NCBI RefSeq assembly: GCF_023065955.2
Contig: NW_026622875.1
Location: 9,836,501-9,900,500 of the forward strand
DNA from: Ursus arctos
Lineage: Eukaryota; Chordata; Mammalia; Carnivora; Ursidae
DNA length: 64,000 nucleotides
Direction: 5' to 3'
Below are positions 1-11,718 of this stretch, in pieces. Numbering within the stretch: position 1 is the stretch's first letter; each line of letters begins with the position of its first letter. The notes beneath the pieces are model-generated. The model searched no databases and was not told the origin of the DNA. It worked only from the letters and a program-made list of their open reading frames with translations. The position numbers and the translations under genes are program-made.

Positions 1-449
1 TTATGCACTTTATAGTGTGATATAATTATGTGCTATTGTGGAGGGGCAATTATCTCTTTTTTTTTTTTCAGCTTGAAAGAATATGACTCCTGATTTTGTC
101 TGTTCCATTCCATTTCTCTTCTGTTGGTCTTCCCCCTCATGCCTTCATAATTCTAGGTCAAGTTAACCCGAGTGAATTGGGAATTTGCACTGTTCTGTTC
201 TATTATCTCGCTTTACAAGATAAAGGAATAAAAGCAAGCATTAAGTTAGTTTACGTGCTGCACATACCCTTGAAAAATAGCAAATTGAATCTGTAGGAAG
301 CCTACTGCTGACTGCAGGTATGTGCTGGGCTCAGGGTTGTTAATTGCTGGTTTACCGAGAAATATATAAGCTCGCGTGCCAATCACAAAGAAACCCCTAT
401 TTCTGTGACTTAAAAGGAAGCAAGTCAATTTAAAGTAAAATCCTGTTTT
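1..449. other. No gene or repeat recognised
   Basis: The stretch is AT-rich with a run of T around 58-69. Short ORFs on both strands lack family motifs, and no repeat family was recognised by eye. Confidence 0.5.
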
Positions 450-940
450 TCATGTGACAATCCCAGGGCACATGGCCTTTGATGGCTAATGTTATGTGTA
501 AACTTGCCTGGGTCATGGGATGCCCAGATATCCGGTGAAGCATCATTTCTGGGTGTCTGTGGGGTAAAGGAGGTGACCCTCCCCAGTGTGAGCGGGCCTC
601 AGCCAGTCGGTTGAGGGCCTGCATAAAGCAAAAAGGCAGAGGAAGGCTGAGTGAGTTCTGTCTGTTTAACTGGACATCAATCTTCTCTTGCCCTCAGCTC
701 CCCTAGCTCTCAGACTTTCAGAGCCAGACAGCAATCCACACCATCAGCTTTTCGGCCCTCAGGACTTTAAACTACACCACTGGCCTTCCTGGGTCTCCAG
801 CGGGCAACCGCAGATCATGGGACACCTCAGCCCCATAGTCATGTGAGCCGGTACCTTATAATAAATCTCTTTGCCTTTATGTCCCCTATTGGTTCTGTTG
901 CCCTGGCGAATTCTGGCTAAAATGTGGACCAATGAGAAGC
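450..940 (+). repeat. LTR-like interspersed repeat relic, family not assigned
   Basis: The segment has the hallmarks of a common mammalian repeat: a head reading GATGGCTAATGTTATGTGTA, then a stretch resembling GGGATGCCCAGATA, a middle with GGCAGAGGAAGG, and an AATAAA-type signal near 860 followed by CCTATTGGTTCTGTTG. I recognise the pattern from many mammalian loci but cannot name the family with certainty. A relative with the same head occurs at 22380-22671. It has no coding content; the minus-strand ORF at 759-1028 is a by-product of the repeat. Confidence 0.6.
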
Positions 941-2187
941 AATCCCCAATTTCTAATAACTGACTTGAGGAAAAGCACAGAGAACAGAACCCGGTCACAG
1001 AACTGAAAATAACCTGCTCATTTATCAAATGCTCTGAGATCAGGTTTCACTCCTCAGCTTCCAGTAACTAAGAAACTGGAGTGGAAACCCGCAACCATCT
1101 GAGCCATGATCCAAAAGGAGACATCTTCCTACTGCCAGCCATTCCATGTCAAAGCTTCCTCTGAGACTGGGTCTACCCACCACCACGTCACAAATCGAGG
1201 TGATTAAATTGCTTATACAACTGCTAAATACTGATACATCATTCATAACTTCCCAGAAGAAGAAACTGAGATGCAAATTAGTTCCCAAATCCCAAAACTA
1301 TTGAAATGCTAATAATTGTGTGCATTGGGTTAACCGGGGCAAAACAGGAGATGTTGCCTGGGATGGGGAAGCCATCCCACAGGGATGGAAAGGGATGGAA
1401 ATGAGGGTTGCTCTTAGGAACCAGGTGAGCTGGACCATCAGCTTCTCAAACTTGGACCTGACATACCAGGCACAGCTGCGCCTGCTGTGAGTTCAAAGGG
1501 ATCAACCCCCTGGAAGGTTCAAACTGAACAGTACTGAGAGCAGATAAATAGGCTGGGAGATTCCCCTGGGGCACATTTCTGAAAATAGGTACTAAGTCCA
1601 ATAAAATTAGTGTACAGGGATAATAACTACCTATATCCCAAAGTGAGATTGGATGTTAACAAGCCGTCTCAGCTACTGAGTGTGACACAGTCTCCCTCCC
1701 CAGCAGTTGCACCATCTAGAACCGGCCTGATTCAAGCATGTGAGGTTCAGATGACCCCACCCTTCCTGGAAACTTTGGGTCACTCAGAGCTTCAGAGTGT
1801 TCACCTCAATAGGAGGGAAGAAAGAGCTCGTGTTGCTTCTCAGCACTGATTCTTCTCATTGGGTTTTCATTTGGGGGATTCTCCAGAATTCTTTTTGGGT
1901 TCACCTGGGGAAAAAAAAATTAGACCTTTATGAAAAGATCATATTGTTCTAAATCAGAGGATTTGGGGGGGAAATAGGGTTTTTAGGCTTTATGAAAACT
2001 TAAAAGATGAAAGCAAAAAGTGATCTTAGTTTCCGAAATAGACTCTGGGCCTGAGGGGCAGGTGTGACTCTGAAATTCCAAATCTGTGGAAAACCAATAC
2101 TCCTTCTAGAAGCCTTATTGCCTGTCTGTCTTAATTTGTCTTACAGTGCCATTTGTTCAAAGGACAACATAAAAGGGATTATTTTTT
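941..2187. other. Unannotated intergenic sequence
   Basis: No exon, RNA gene or named repeat was recognised. A short GGGATGG-rich patch lies at about 1360-1400. ORFs here are under 83 codons and carry no recognisable domain. Confidence 0.45.
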
Positions 2188-2397
2188 CAAAGAATAAACT
2201 TCATTTTTTAAAAGATGCATTTATTTATTTTAGAGAGGTGGAGGGGAGAGGAGCAAAAAGAGAGAATCTCAAGCAGACTCCCTGCTGACTTCGGAGCCCA
2301 ATGAGGGACTTGACCCTGAGATCAGGACCTGAGCCAAAACCAAGAGTCTGACGCTCAACCGACAGCCACCCAGGAGCCCCATCAAAGAATAACTTCT
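2188..2397 (-). mobile_element. CAN SINE (tRNA-Lys-derived), minus strand, with target duplication
   Basis: On the minus strand the element begins near 2381 with the degenerate tRNA-like head and ends in an A-rich tail at about 2204-2220 (seen as TTTATTTATTTTAGAGA on the plus strand). Imperfect direct repeats based on CAAAGAATAAACTT at about 2188-2202 and TCAAAGAATAACTT at about 2382-2395 are the target duplication. The body is diverged, so this is one of the older copies. Confidence 0.9.
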
Positions 2398-2995
2398 AAA
2401 GCAGGTGACGTTTTTCAAATTTCACCAAACATTTCTTTAAAAGTTCCTAATTAACTTTTAAAGAACTCCCCAGGGCCCTGAGCTAAACTGCGTACATATG
2501 TGAGGGATAATTTCTTGATCTTGCCGAGAACAAAAGCCTGTTGGTAACTGCCCAAGCAGTACAAAACAAAAACTTGGCAAATGGAAAACTCGTTGTCTGT
2601 CCAACTTTATTCACTCTGGCAACTTATTCAGCACATATTGTTAATTCATTAGCATTAATAAATTTCAACAAAAAACTCCCATAATCATGTACAATATTGT
2701 GAACAAAATTAATTGAAAAATACCAAGAGCCTTTTTAAAATTACCCATTTGAAAGTTGAGCTTTAAGATGTCAAGAGTTCACATTACATACAGAAATTTG
2801 GAATAAAAAATGTTTATAAAAGCTATGTAATTGATGCAATCAGTGGGTCTATGGGTGGGGGCACAGTGTTTCGTTGACTGAACATCAACATCAGAACTAG
2901 ACAGAATTCTCTTCTAATTGCCACTAGAGCCTTAGTCTTATACCAGGATGATGCTTTAGTCTGGGGGTTCTTGAACAGTCTATGGATGGGCAGTG
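2398..2995. other. AT-rich intergenic sequence
   Basis: Nothing recognised. The base composition is AT-rich with short A and T runs. Confidence 0.45.
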
Positions 2996-3590
2996 CTGTG
3001 GGTTGAATTGTGCGACCCCCTCCTCCCCCAAAAACCATATCTAAGGTCTTTACAGAGGTAATCAAGTTAAAATGGGGTCATTGCGGTTTGTCCTAACCCA
3101 ATATAAGTGGTGTCCCTTCATAAAGGGAAATTTGGACCTAGAGATAGACATGGATAGAAGAGAAACAATGTGGGGGCGCCTGCGTGGCGCAGCGGTTAAG
3201 CGTCTGCCTTTGGCTCAGGGCGTGATCCTGGCGTTATGGGATCGAGCCCCACATCAGGCTTCTCTGCTGGGAGCCTGCTTCTTCCTCTCCCACGCCCCCT
3301 GCTTGTGTTCCCTCTCTCGCTGGCTGTCTCTCTCTGTTAAATAAATAAAATCTTTAAAAAAAAAAAAAAAGAAGAGAAACAATGTGAAGAGGTGCGGAGT
3401 GAAGGTGGCCGTCTGTGAGCCAAGGAGGGAGGCCTGGAATAGATCCTCCCCCACAAGCCTCAGGAAGGACCGACCCTGCTGACACCCTAATTTTGGATTT
3501 CTAGCTTCCGGAACCGTGAGACAATAAATTTCCATAGTTTAAGCCACTGAGTTTGGGGTACTTTGTTATGGCAGGTCTAGCAAACTACAC
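2996..3590 (+). mobile_element. MaLR-type LTR (MLT1-like), split by a SINE
   Basis: The LTR opens with GTGCTGTGGGTTGAATTGTG, includes the MLT1-like phrases TCTTTACAGAGGTAATCAAG and ACCGTGAGACAATAAATTT (the poly(A) signal region) and closes with GGTACTTTGTTATGGCAG. This pattern is known for non-coding MaLR LTRs. A younger SINE interrupts it at 3173-3369. No internal MaLR sequence is attached, so it looks like a solo LTR. The subfamily name is uncertain. Confidence 0.8.
3156..3386 (+). mobile_element. Arctoid-type CAN SINE inserted in the MaLR LTR
   Basis: A nearly full copy runs from GGGGCGCCTGCGTGGCGCAG to AAATAAATAAAATC and an A tail. It includes the GGTTAAGCGTCTGCC head derived from tRNA-Lys (pol III A/B box region) and the TTATGGGATCGAGCC motif. 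It is flanked by a perfect 17-bp target duplication, AGAAGAGAAACAATGTG, at 3156-3172 and 3370-3386. The clean duplication indicates a young insertion. It is not a tRNA gene. Confidence 0.97.
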
Positions 3591-5879
3591 AGGCGGTAAG
3601 AGTGTATCTTCAAATTGTGTACTAGATTTTGTGTGTTTGTGAGTGGAGGGACATGGTTCTCCTCCTTCCTCTTCCTAGCATAGAACATAAAAGTGCTAGG
3701 ATGATGAAGGGAGACAGGTTCCGTAAGAAAGCATAATAATACTAAACAAGTGGGCAAAAGTGGATCCGTGTGCTCTGCTGCATATTCCGAATGCCTCAGA
3801 CCTTGGGCAAGGAGTCTCTGTTCTCAGGGTCACAATGGAGGACTGGGTGTTATCAGACCCCTGACTAAGGAAGGCAAGATAAACCCTGGAAAGGTGTACC
3901 ACATTCTGCTGGGAATTTTTGTCAGGCAAGACTCCTCACCACTGCCCCTGTGGGAATGGGGTGGGTAAAATCCTCAATTAGGAAGCCTCGGGGCCACGGG
4001 GGCAGTGGACAAAGGGAAGGGAGCCCTCTAGCAGGGAAGGTACATGACTTTCCCGGGACCAGGAGGGCTCCGCCCCAGAAATGAAGTGTCCTATTTGGAA
4101 GTAACCCCTTCTAGGTCCAGGGTAGTTCACGATCACTTGAGCCACTTGGGGGGGGGGAAAGATGCACTGGGGGTGTTTAGGGTCATTCTTCGGTCTCTCA
4201 CAGTGGGGAATGTGGTGACAAAATGAGACTGCTGGGTCTGCTGTATTCAAGGAAAGTATCTTCCCTGAAGGCGGTGCATCTAGAAATCATTCAATCAGCA
4301 AACTCCTAGAATTAATTAACACCGACTTCGTTTGTTTGTTTGAGAGCTAGACATCGAACCTTGGTGATACATTGGTGGCAATGGACTAGTCACCCACTCT
4401 CCCCCTCCACCACCCCAGGCACACATCTCACAGGTTCAGAAAAAAGATCTTAATTTAAAGATTCTTCTCTTGGGTCCATTCTGATCAGAGAAGAAATTTT
4501 GAGAGCTGTTTACCACTGAAAGTGGTTCAGTTGTTTGGGATGAGAAAGTCTAGGACTAATCCCTTGTCACCTGCAGAGGCATCAGCAATCCAGGGCACTT
4601 AATAAATGGTACTCAACAGTATTTGAACCCAACATTCGGTAATGAAAAGCCAGCTAGGATACCTTCAAGTTTATAAAGTTTGTTTGAATGCTCTTATTCA
4701 TCTGGGAGCTGGTAGGGAGAGGATCTGTTATTTTTCATAAAGAGGTTTCCCATGAAGAGGTTAATAGGTTTGATCCCAAAGTTAAGAAGAGTCCCCTCCA
4801 CTCTCTCTAAGGTGATGCTTGAGGGCCTAAGGGCTCAGTGATTCTTCCCCTCAGGTGTATGGAGAGATTCTTTACCATCCCTAACCAGGGAGGAAGGGTA
4901 CCCCTTTGTAAAGAACTTAATCTGGAGGCAGCAGTGTGCAGACTGGGATTATAAATGGTATACTGGCAGCAGAATGACCTATGGTGTGTGTGTACAGGTG
5001 TGACAGAGGGAGCGTTGTTGGTGGAGAGCAGCGCATAAGCTGTTGGTCCTGGGAGCTACAAGTCTAGAGACTGAATGGCGAAGGCAAAATACATATGGAG
5101 AAACCTTAGTACCTTTTCACACACAAGTAAGGTCAGAGAGAGAGACTAGCCTTCGTGAGGCCTGAGACGTTCTCAGAGAAGGGGTGTAGCAGGATGCATC
5201 TATTTTCTCCCTTCTCCTTTTCTCGCTGGTGGAAAAACACATAAGAACACTTTCGAGATGGCCACAGGATTTTCTGGGCAGTGTGAACACGCTCATCACC
5301 AGAGAGCTATTGCATCTTAAATGAAGACATCTGTGAAGGCCTCTTTCCCGCCTCTCCTCCACCTCCCAGAATGCTCTGCCTGAGAACCATCTAGATGGCA
5401 TTTGGTGGAGTGAAGAGATGATTACCGGCACACAAAAAGAGAATGCTCTAAAGGCACAGAATGAAAGAGGAACCTCTTTGTTTCCAGGGAATCCTGGGGA
5501 AGGTAAAGTTGGAGTAGGAGAGTTTTCTCTGCTGTCTCTTAGGTGGCGGCTGTGTGGAGGCATTAAGTGTTATGAACTAAGGTCCCACCCCAGTCAGAAA
5601 TCAAATCAGAAGAAATGCATTGTTTTATATATTCCTTTGGACTCTGTGTGTCTGATGGGTTGACAGTAAGACAATTTAGATCTAGATTTTACTACCCATG
5701 CTTTCTGTGAGAAGCCAATAATCCTAGGGTTTCAGGAACATGTGTGATTTATTTTTTCCTAGACGGAGGGCATACTGCTTAAAACACTGGGTTTAATTTA
5801 AGAATCATTACTTGAATTAGGGTTCTTGTGTTTTTCCTTGCCAGCCTGTTACAGCTGGAGAATGGGGAGGATAAAAGAT
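3591..5879. other. Unannotated intergenic sequence
   Basis: No exon or named repeat was recognised over about 2.3 kb. A run of ten G lies at 4148-4157. The longest ORF, 148 codons on the minus strand at 5117-5563, has low-complexity composition and no motif; I treat it as chance. Confidence 0.45.
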
Positions 5880-6275
5880 GTGATGGCCATTATTGGATGC
5901 GTGCCTACTGTATGCCAGGTTCGTGTATACATAATACCTTTTTTTTTTTAAGATTTTATTTATTTATTTGACAGAGAGAGACAGTGAGAGGGGGAACACA
6001 AGCAAGGGGAGTGGGAGATGGAGAAGCAGGCTCCCCACCGTGCGGGCTCAATCCCAGGACCCTGGGATCATGACCTGAGCCGAAGGCAAATGCTTAACGG
6101 CTGAGCCCCCCCGGGCGCCCCTACATAATGCATTACTAATCCTCACAGAACTTCAAGAGGTAGATAGTATCACCTCCATTTTCCGAAGGAAGGACTTGAA
6201 GCTCAACAAGTTTAAATGGTTTGATCAAGGTGAGGAGCTTGGATTCAAATTTAGTTCTGCCCTATTCCAAAGCCC
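5880..6275 (-). repeat. MIR relic split by a SINE
   Basis: The left piece (about 5880-5937) contains CCTACTGTATGCCAGGT and the right piece (about 6121-6275) contains ATTACTAATCCTCACAGAACTT and a CTCCATTTTCCGAAGGAAGG phrase. This matches the MIR core pattern, read on the minus strand. A CAN SINE separates the two pieces. Confidence 0.7.
5928..6130 (-). mobile_element. CAN SINE in a MIR
   Basis: The plus strand shows T-rich tail, AAGATTTTATTTATTTATTT, GACAGAGAGAGACAG and finally the reversed tRNA-like head with GGCGCCC. The target duplication is TACATAATA at 5928-5936 with TACATAATG at 6122-6130. Orientation is minus. Confidence 0.93.
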
Positions 6276-6323
6276 TGTCCAGGTTCTGCTCATTTTACCA
6301 CACCCATCCCCTAGGATGTATCT

Positions 6324-6325
<2 letters not shown>

Positions 6326-6371
<46 letters not shown>
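6326..6371. repeat. (TG)n microsatellite
   Basis: About 23 uninterrupted GT dinucleotides. The plus-strand ORF that spans it (6196-6411) reads it as alternating Cys-Val, a typical artefact. Long pure dinucleotide tracts are usually length-polymorphic. Confidence 0.98.
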
Positions 6372-6374
<3 letters not shown>

Positions 6375-7144
6375 GAGCCCTTTTTTGAGTAGAATGGCAT
6401 CACTTACATGACCAGAGGCCTTAATCTCTTAGGCCTTCATCTCAGCAGCCCTAGGACAAAATGGTATGACTGATTCCCACCCCCATCTTGAAGGCTCAAA
6501 TGAGGCTTAAAGCTGGGATCATCTGGTTGAGTTATTTTTTTTAACCATCAGTATCAAGTGAGACACTTTCAAAGTGCATTACTCCTCTGAATGTATTCAT
6601 ATGTGGGACACTGAGTGAATTCAGTGGGAGACTAAAAGGATTTGGGGGCCTTCAACGAAATGTTGATTTATATGCACATATTTTGCCAAGTGAGATTTGT
6701 AAATTATAATATTTTATTCAATCCTTTCTTCTTAGCCGTGCAAAATATTCTGGAAACAACTTATTTCATTACGCTAAAGAGCAAAGAAAGAGCTACAGGA
6801 GGTGATAGTACCAGGTCTGTTGTGGTGGGGGTGGGCAGGGTGGGGGAGAATGGAATAACCTTTAGTGTAAATTGAAATCCATATGGCTACAGATGATATA
6901 GTTGATATCGTGCCATTTAACTTGTTTTGATGACTGCACTTTTTAGAATCTCCCGTAGTCAACAGTGGTAAACAAAACCTTTGAAAATGTTACTTCTCAG
7001 AGGTCTTACCATCAAGGAAAAAAATCTCATTCTAGCCATTCTTGCCTCTGCTTGATAAGGAGATCAGAGTTTCATTTGCTTGTCCATTTTGTGCTGTGCC
7101 TACAAACATATTTAGCATGTTGGTTCTCAGCAGTTTTTCTTCTT
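6372..7144. other. Unannotated intergenic sequence
   Basis: No coding signal or repeat family recognised. A G-rich patch (TGTGGTGGGGGTGGGCAGGG) lies near 6820-6845. Confidence 0.45.
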
Positions 7145-7390
7145 AATGTAATCACTGATCGGGGGTGCCTGGATAGTTCAGTTGGTTGAGCCTTAGTTTG
7201 GCTCAGGTCATGGTTCCAAGGTCTTGGGATAGAGCCCCATATCCAGCTCCCTGCTCAGCGGGGAGACTGCTCCTGCCTCTCCCTCTGACTCCCCACTCAT
7301 GCTCTCTCTCTCTCTTTTTCTCTCGTGCTCTCTCTCTGTCAAATAAATAAATAAAATCCTTAAAAAATGAAAAAAATGTAATCACTGATC
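7145..7390 (+). mobile_element. CAN SINE with perfect 16-bp target duplication
   Basis: The body runs from GGGGTGCCTGGATAGTTCAG to AAATAAATAAATAAAATCC and an A-rich tail, with a CT-rich 3' half. Target duplication AATGTAATCACTGATC occurs at 7145-7160 and 7375-7390. The head differs from the arctoid-type copies (GGTCATGG instead of GGGCGTGAT), which suggests an older subfamily. Confidence 0.96.
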
Positions 7391-8744
7391 ACTTATATAG
7401 TTGGAGACATTGACATACTTTTGGCTTTATAAGGGTCTCTGAATCTAACATATCTTGCAAAGCTGTGCTTAGTCATAACATGGTGTCATTGGGAATGCAG
7501 GAGGGAGCTTTTCTCATAGCTCAGTTAATGCTTAACATGCTTTATTTAGTGGCAGAAAGCAAAGAAGGTAGTAGATGATATGTGAGAGCTATGAAATCCA
7601 TAAAATTTTCCTAGAAATTCTGAAGCAAATTAGTGATTTTCTTTTAATATATAACCTGAAGTTATGATTAACATTAATATTTAAGGGGCTATGCAGTCCA
7701 CTAATAATGAACTATGAGGGAGATAATTATGTTTGGTTCTGAGGAGGCAATGACAAGAGAAGGATACTATATTTACTCATATTTTTCTCCATGTTTGCAT
7801 ACCTGCTCATTTCCCACTACCCCTGCCAAACTCTACCTCTAGTTTTTGAGGGTAAAATCTGGTTTCTCCTCAGAATCTGCCATAGTTTTCTAGGGTAGGT
7901 GCTGTAGTTGGCAATGGCAGCAGCTGATATGGGGAAGCCCTTGTGAGGGCAGTTGAAGGAGCCAGAAAGTTCCTGTTCCTTCCATGTTTCCTAAGGGTTG
8001 TCAAGTTGGATAGTTTCTTAGCACATGGCTTCCTTCTCTGGGGTCTCCAGGTCATGGTTATACTTGAAGGCATTATAACCTGCATGATTTCTCCTCGCTT
8101 CCCCATTAGAGTTGTAAAATATTTTCCTTAAGGCAGAGATGGTTACTTAGATAAATGTAGAACACTTCTGTAGTTGCCTCCTCATGTTTATTCACCTGGA
8201 TTGAACCTAGTTCCATTCAGAACATCCATTCAGTTCCATCCACTCTCTCCTATCTCAGATTTGTAAATGCTCATGAGTTGTAAAGGCTCTTCTTCTTCCA
8301 GGGGAGTTTAAATGATACGTAAGTGCCCATGTTCCATTTTAAAAGCATAGAAGATTCTTGGTTTTTAGTTTCATGTACTAAACACTTGGAACAGTTTCAA
8401 GCTGAAGATGTTTGTTAATTTTCATTCAATATTTCATTCTTTTATTAGACTCTATTACATCTTTCTCACCAATCCCAGAAAGAACCATAGGTGGGATTAT
8501 TGTTATCATTATTTCGTCTAAATGTCCCTCCTACAGAGCATACTAGAAAAGTTTTTAGCCCTCTGCCTATTTCTATTCAGGTTCTCTATTGGGTATAAGA
8601 GACATCCTAATGCTGGTGGTAAATATCCAGTCTTGGTTTTAGAAGCAGGCCCACAAAAGAATTAAAGAACATAGAAAACATTGAAAATAATAAAGGAGAG
8701 AAAAATGTTAATGAATGCCACACAGGAATAATAACCCCTGTAAT
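7391..8744. other. Unannotated AT-rich sequence
   Basis: No exon, RNA gene or named repeat recognised in about 1.35 kb. Overlapping ORFs at 7870-8131 on the two strands are short and have no motif. Confidence 0.45.
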
Positions 8745-9120
8745 CGAAAGTGTCTAAATCCCGTTGGGCTGCTAATAGCAAAATGCTATCAACTGGGTGG
8801 TTTATAAGCAACAGTAATTTATTTCTCAGAGTTCTGAAGGCTGCGAAGGTCATGATCAAAGCACCTGTGGATTTGGTGTCTGGTGAGATCCACTTCCTCG
8901 TTCATAGATAGCTGACTTCTCACCACAACCTCACATGGCAGAAAGGACAAGAGAGCTCTCTGGGATCTCTTTTATAGGTATATTAATCTCATTCACAAGG
9001 ACTCCATCCTCGTGACCTAATCACATCCCAAAGGGCCCTCCTCCAAATATCTTCACATTAGAAATGAAGTTTACAACGTATACATTTTAGGGGAACACAA
9101 ACATTGAGTCTGTTGCAGGA
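8745..9120 (-). mobile_element. MaLR-type LTR, minus strand
   Basis: The plus strand reads the reverse of a typical MLT1/MST LTR: GGGCTGCTAATAGCAAAATG, then CAACAGTAATTTATTTCTCA with the reversed poly(A) signal, CTCACATGGCAGAAAGG, GTGACCTAATCACATCCCAA and finally GGAACACAAACATTGAGTC. It appears as a solo LTR without internal sequence. Confidence 0.8.
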
Positions 9121-9399
9121 TGGAATAAAATGAGGTGCATTTCTCCAGAATTTATTTCTTTAGTGTCTCAAGATTGAACTTCTGAAAAATACACAAGGAA
9201 TGTCCCTCACTTTAAGGACTTAATATAATGGAGATCTCTTTAGTATCCTGTGAACTATCCCTTGCCGGAGTAAGGAGACTCAAAACACAGCAAACAAAAT
9301 AACAAGAGGCTGAAGACAGGTCTATATAAAGTGTCCAAACGAAGCACATAGAGAAACAAAATTTGAAATACAGAAACAAATGTTATAAACATGTGGGAC

Positions 9400-9860
9400 T
9401 CCGGTTAACACATATGTGATTACAGTTCCAAAAGGAGATGGGAAAGAGAATGTGGCAGAAATATTTGGAGATCTAATGGGTAAGAGTTTTCAATGATCTC
9501 TAAAAGACATCAACTCAGAAGTTGAAAAAAGCCCACAAACTACAGATGAAATTAAAATTTCAAACTTCAGTCACATAATATTTTTGAAAACCCAAGACAA
9601 AAAGATTAAAAACCAGAGGCAAAAAGAACATCTTAAAAACAGAATAAAGACACAATCCTTACAAAGATCGACAGTAAGATTTATAGCAGACTTCTCAACC
9701 GAAACAAGAAAAGCCTTGGGTGAACTCGATGATATTTTAAAAGTGCTCAATAAAATATTTTTACCAACCTGGAATTCTATATAAAACCAGAAAAAAATGA
9801 AAGTGAAATAAACTTTTTCTAAAGTATCATATTCCCTGTCCTTAAACAGTATAGTAGGGG
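9400..9860 (+). pseudogene. L1/HAL1 ORF1 relic
   Basis: A 66-codon ORF at 9584-9784 reads as the end of an L1-type ORF1 protein, the RNA-binding chaperone of LINE-1. The phrase RFIADFSTETRKALGELDD corresponds to the C-terminal region that in intact copies includes ADFS, and it is followed by a degenerate match to the ILYP-type end (LPTWNSI). Flanking sequence up to about 9400 and past 9784 continues the similarity but with stops. It is a short, ancient fragment with no intact reading frame. Whether it is HAL1 or an L1M subfamily I cannot decide by eye. Confidence 0.7.
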
Positions 9861-10500
9861 ATATGGATACAAACCTAAATTACAGTGTAATAGCACCATA
9901 AATATTACAACTGTGTCAATAGCCGGCATTATTGGGCATTTCTCGAATCCAAGACATTGTCTTTTCCCCCAGCTTTATTGAGGTGTAATTGGTATGCAAA
10001 AACACACGTAATTAATGCGTACAATTTGGGGAGCTCGGACATATGTATGCACTCATGTTACAGTCGAGGTAGTAAATATATCCATCACCTCTAAAAGTCA
10101 TATCTCCCCCTTGGTAAGAAAACAACATGAGATCTACCCTCCTAAAATTTTTTTGGGTGTACAATACCTTATCGTTAACTATGGACGCCATGTCGTACAC
10201 CACGTCTCTGGCACTTACGTTGTATAACTCACTTTATACCCATTGAACAATGACTCCCATGTTCCCCTCACACACCCCCCGGTAACCACCATTCTAACGT
10301 CTACTTCTATACCTTTGACTATTTTGCATGCCTCAAACAAGAGGAATCATGTAGTATTTATCCTTTTGTGACAGACATTTCACTTAGCGTAATGTCTTTC
10401 AGGTACACCCATATGTTAGCATTTCCATGTCAGGTACGTCACAAATGTTAGCATTTCCCTTTCTCTAAAGGCTGGATAATATTCCATTGTATGTATATAC

Positions 10501-10737
10501 CACATCTTTTTAAAAAAAGATTTATTTATTTTAGAGAGAGACAGAAAGAGAGAGAGAAGGGGGAGGGGCAGAGGGACATGGAGAGAGAATCTCAAGCAGA
10601 CTCCCCACTGAGCACAGAGCCCAACGCAGGGCTCAATCTCACGACTCTGAGATCATGACCCGAACTGAAATCCAGTCAGACTCTTAACTGACTGAGCCAC
10701 CCAGGTTCCTGCCCCCCCCCCCCCACACACACATCTT
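10501..10737 (-). mobile_element. CAN SINE inside the old L1
   Basis: A reversed SINE with AAAGATTTATTTATTTTAGA at the tail side and GAGCCACCCAGGTTCCTG at the head side. A short target duplication CACATCTT lies at 10501-10508 and 10730-10737. A C-run (10712-10724) followed by CA repeats lies between the head and the right duplication. Confidence 0.92.
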
Positions 10738-11357
10738 CTTTATCCATTCATCTGTCAATGGACATTTGGTTTCTTTCTATATCTTCGCTATTGTGAATAA
10801 TGCCGCAATGAACTTGGGAGTGTAGGTATCTCTTCATGATCCTAATTTCAATCAGGGTATATATACCCAGAAATGGGGTTGCCCAATCATATGGTAGTTC
10901 TATATTTAATTTTTTGAGGAACCTGTATACATTTTTCCATAGTAATTGCGCCATTTTACATTCTCACCAACAGTGTACAATTGTTTCAATTTCTCCAGAT
11001 CCCTACCAACACTTACTGTTTTATTTTATTTTTTTGATAATAGCCAACCTATTAGGTGAGAGGAGATATGAGGTTTTGATTTATATTTCCCTGCCGATTA
11101 GTGATTTTGAGCACCTTTTCAGGTGCCTGTTGGCCATTTGTATGTCTTCTTTGGAGAAATGTCTACTGAAGCCCTTTGCACATTTTTTAATTGAGTTGTT
11201 TCTTTGCAATTGAGTTGTAGGAGTTCCTTATATATTTTGGATAGTAGCCCTTTATCAGATATGCGGTTTGCAAATATTTTCTCTCATTCTGTAGGTTGCC
11301 TTTTTCACTCTGTTGATTGTTTCCTTTGCTGTACAGAGTTTTTAAGGTTGATGTATT

Positions 11358-11718
11358 CTGCCAAAGGTTCAAAATAGCCAAAGTAAAACAAATAAATCAC
11401 TAAAGTAGTAATTGTTTAAATTTATTCTGCACACACTAAAAAGACAGTTTACAACCCAAGAATACTCAAACCAGAACAGGGAATGAGGCTCAGGGATATA
11501 TTGCTATAAAGCAGCCTATACAGTGAGAAGGCAGTGACTGTGTATTCTTTACAGTGATTGGTTATATTACAATTTTCAGTGGTTACCTCGTATCAGCCTT
11601 GGGAACCAGTCAAGTTTTGCTTAGCATTTCCAGAGGTGCAAGCAAGAAATGATCTAGATCAAGTCAACCTTGCCAAATAAGCTAAATAAGGCTTTGTTTG
11701 TAAGCTTTGTCTCCAACT
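11358..11718. other. Unidentified ~360-bp insertion within L1 ORF2
   Basis: L1 ORF2 sequence is colinear up to TTTTTAAGGTTGATGTA and resumes at CTTGTCTATTTTTACTTTTG. The intervening segment has no L1 similarity. It includes AAATTTATTCTGCACACAC and CAGTGATTGGTTATATTACA (a CCAAT-box-like motif on the reverse strand). Length and composition would suit a solo LTR or a DNA transposon, but I cannot name it and no clear target duplication was found. Confidence 0.55.

Noticed and set aside
3173..3250. tRNA gene in SINE heads
   Set aside because: The tRNA-Lys-like heads belong to CAN SINEs and lack a foldable mature tRNA.
5117..5563. 148-codon minus-strand ORF as a gene
   Set aside because: No domain, no splice context, Ser/Arg/Pro-rich chance-like composition; overlaps a plus-strand ORF of similar quality.
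6196..6411. ORF with a Cys-Val repeat
   Set aside because: Translation of the (TG)n microsatellite.
10836..11213. 125-codon plus-strand ORF
   Set aside because: Antisense of the old L1 ORF2 C-terminus.
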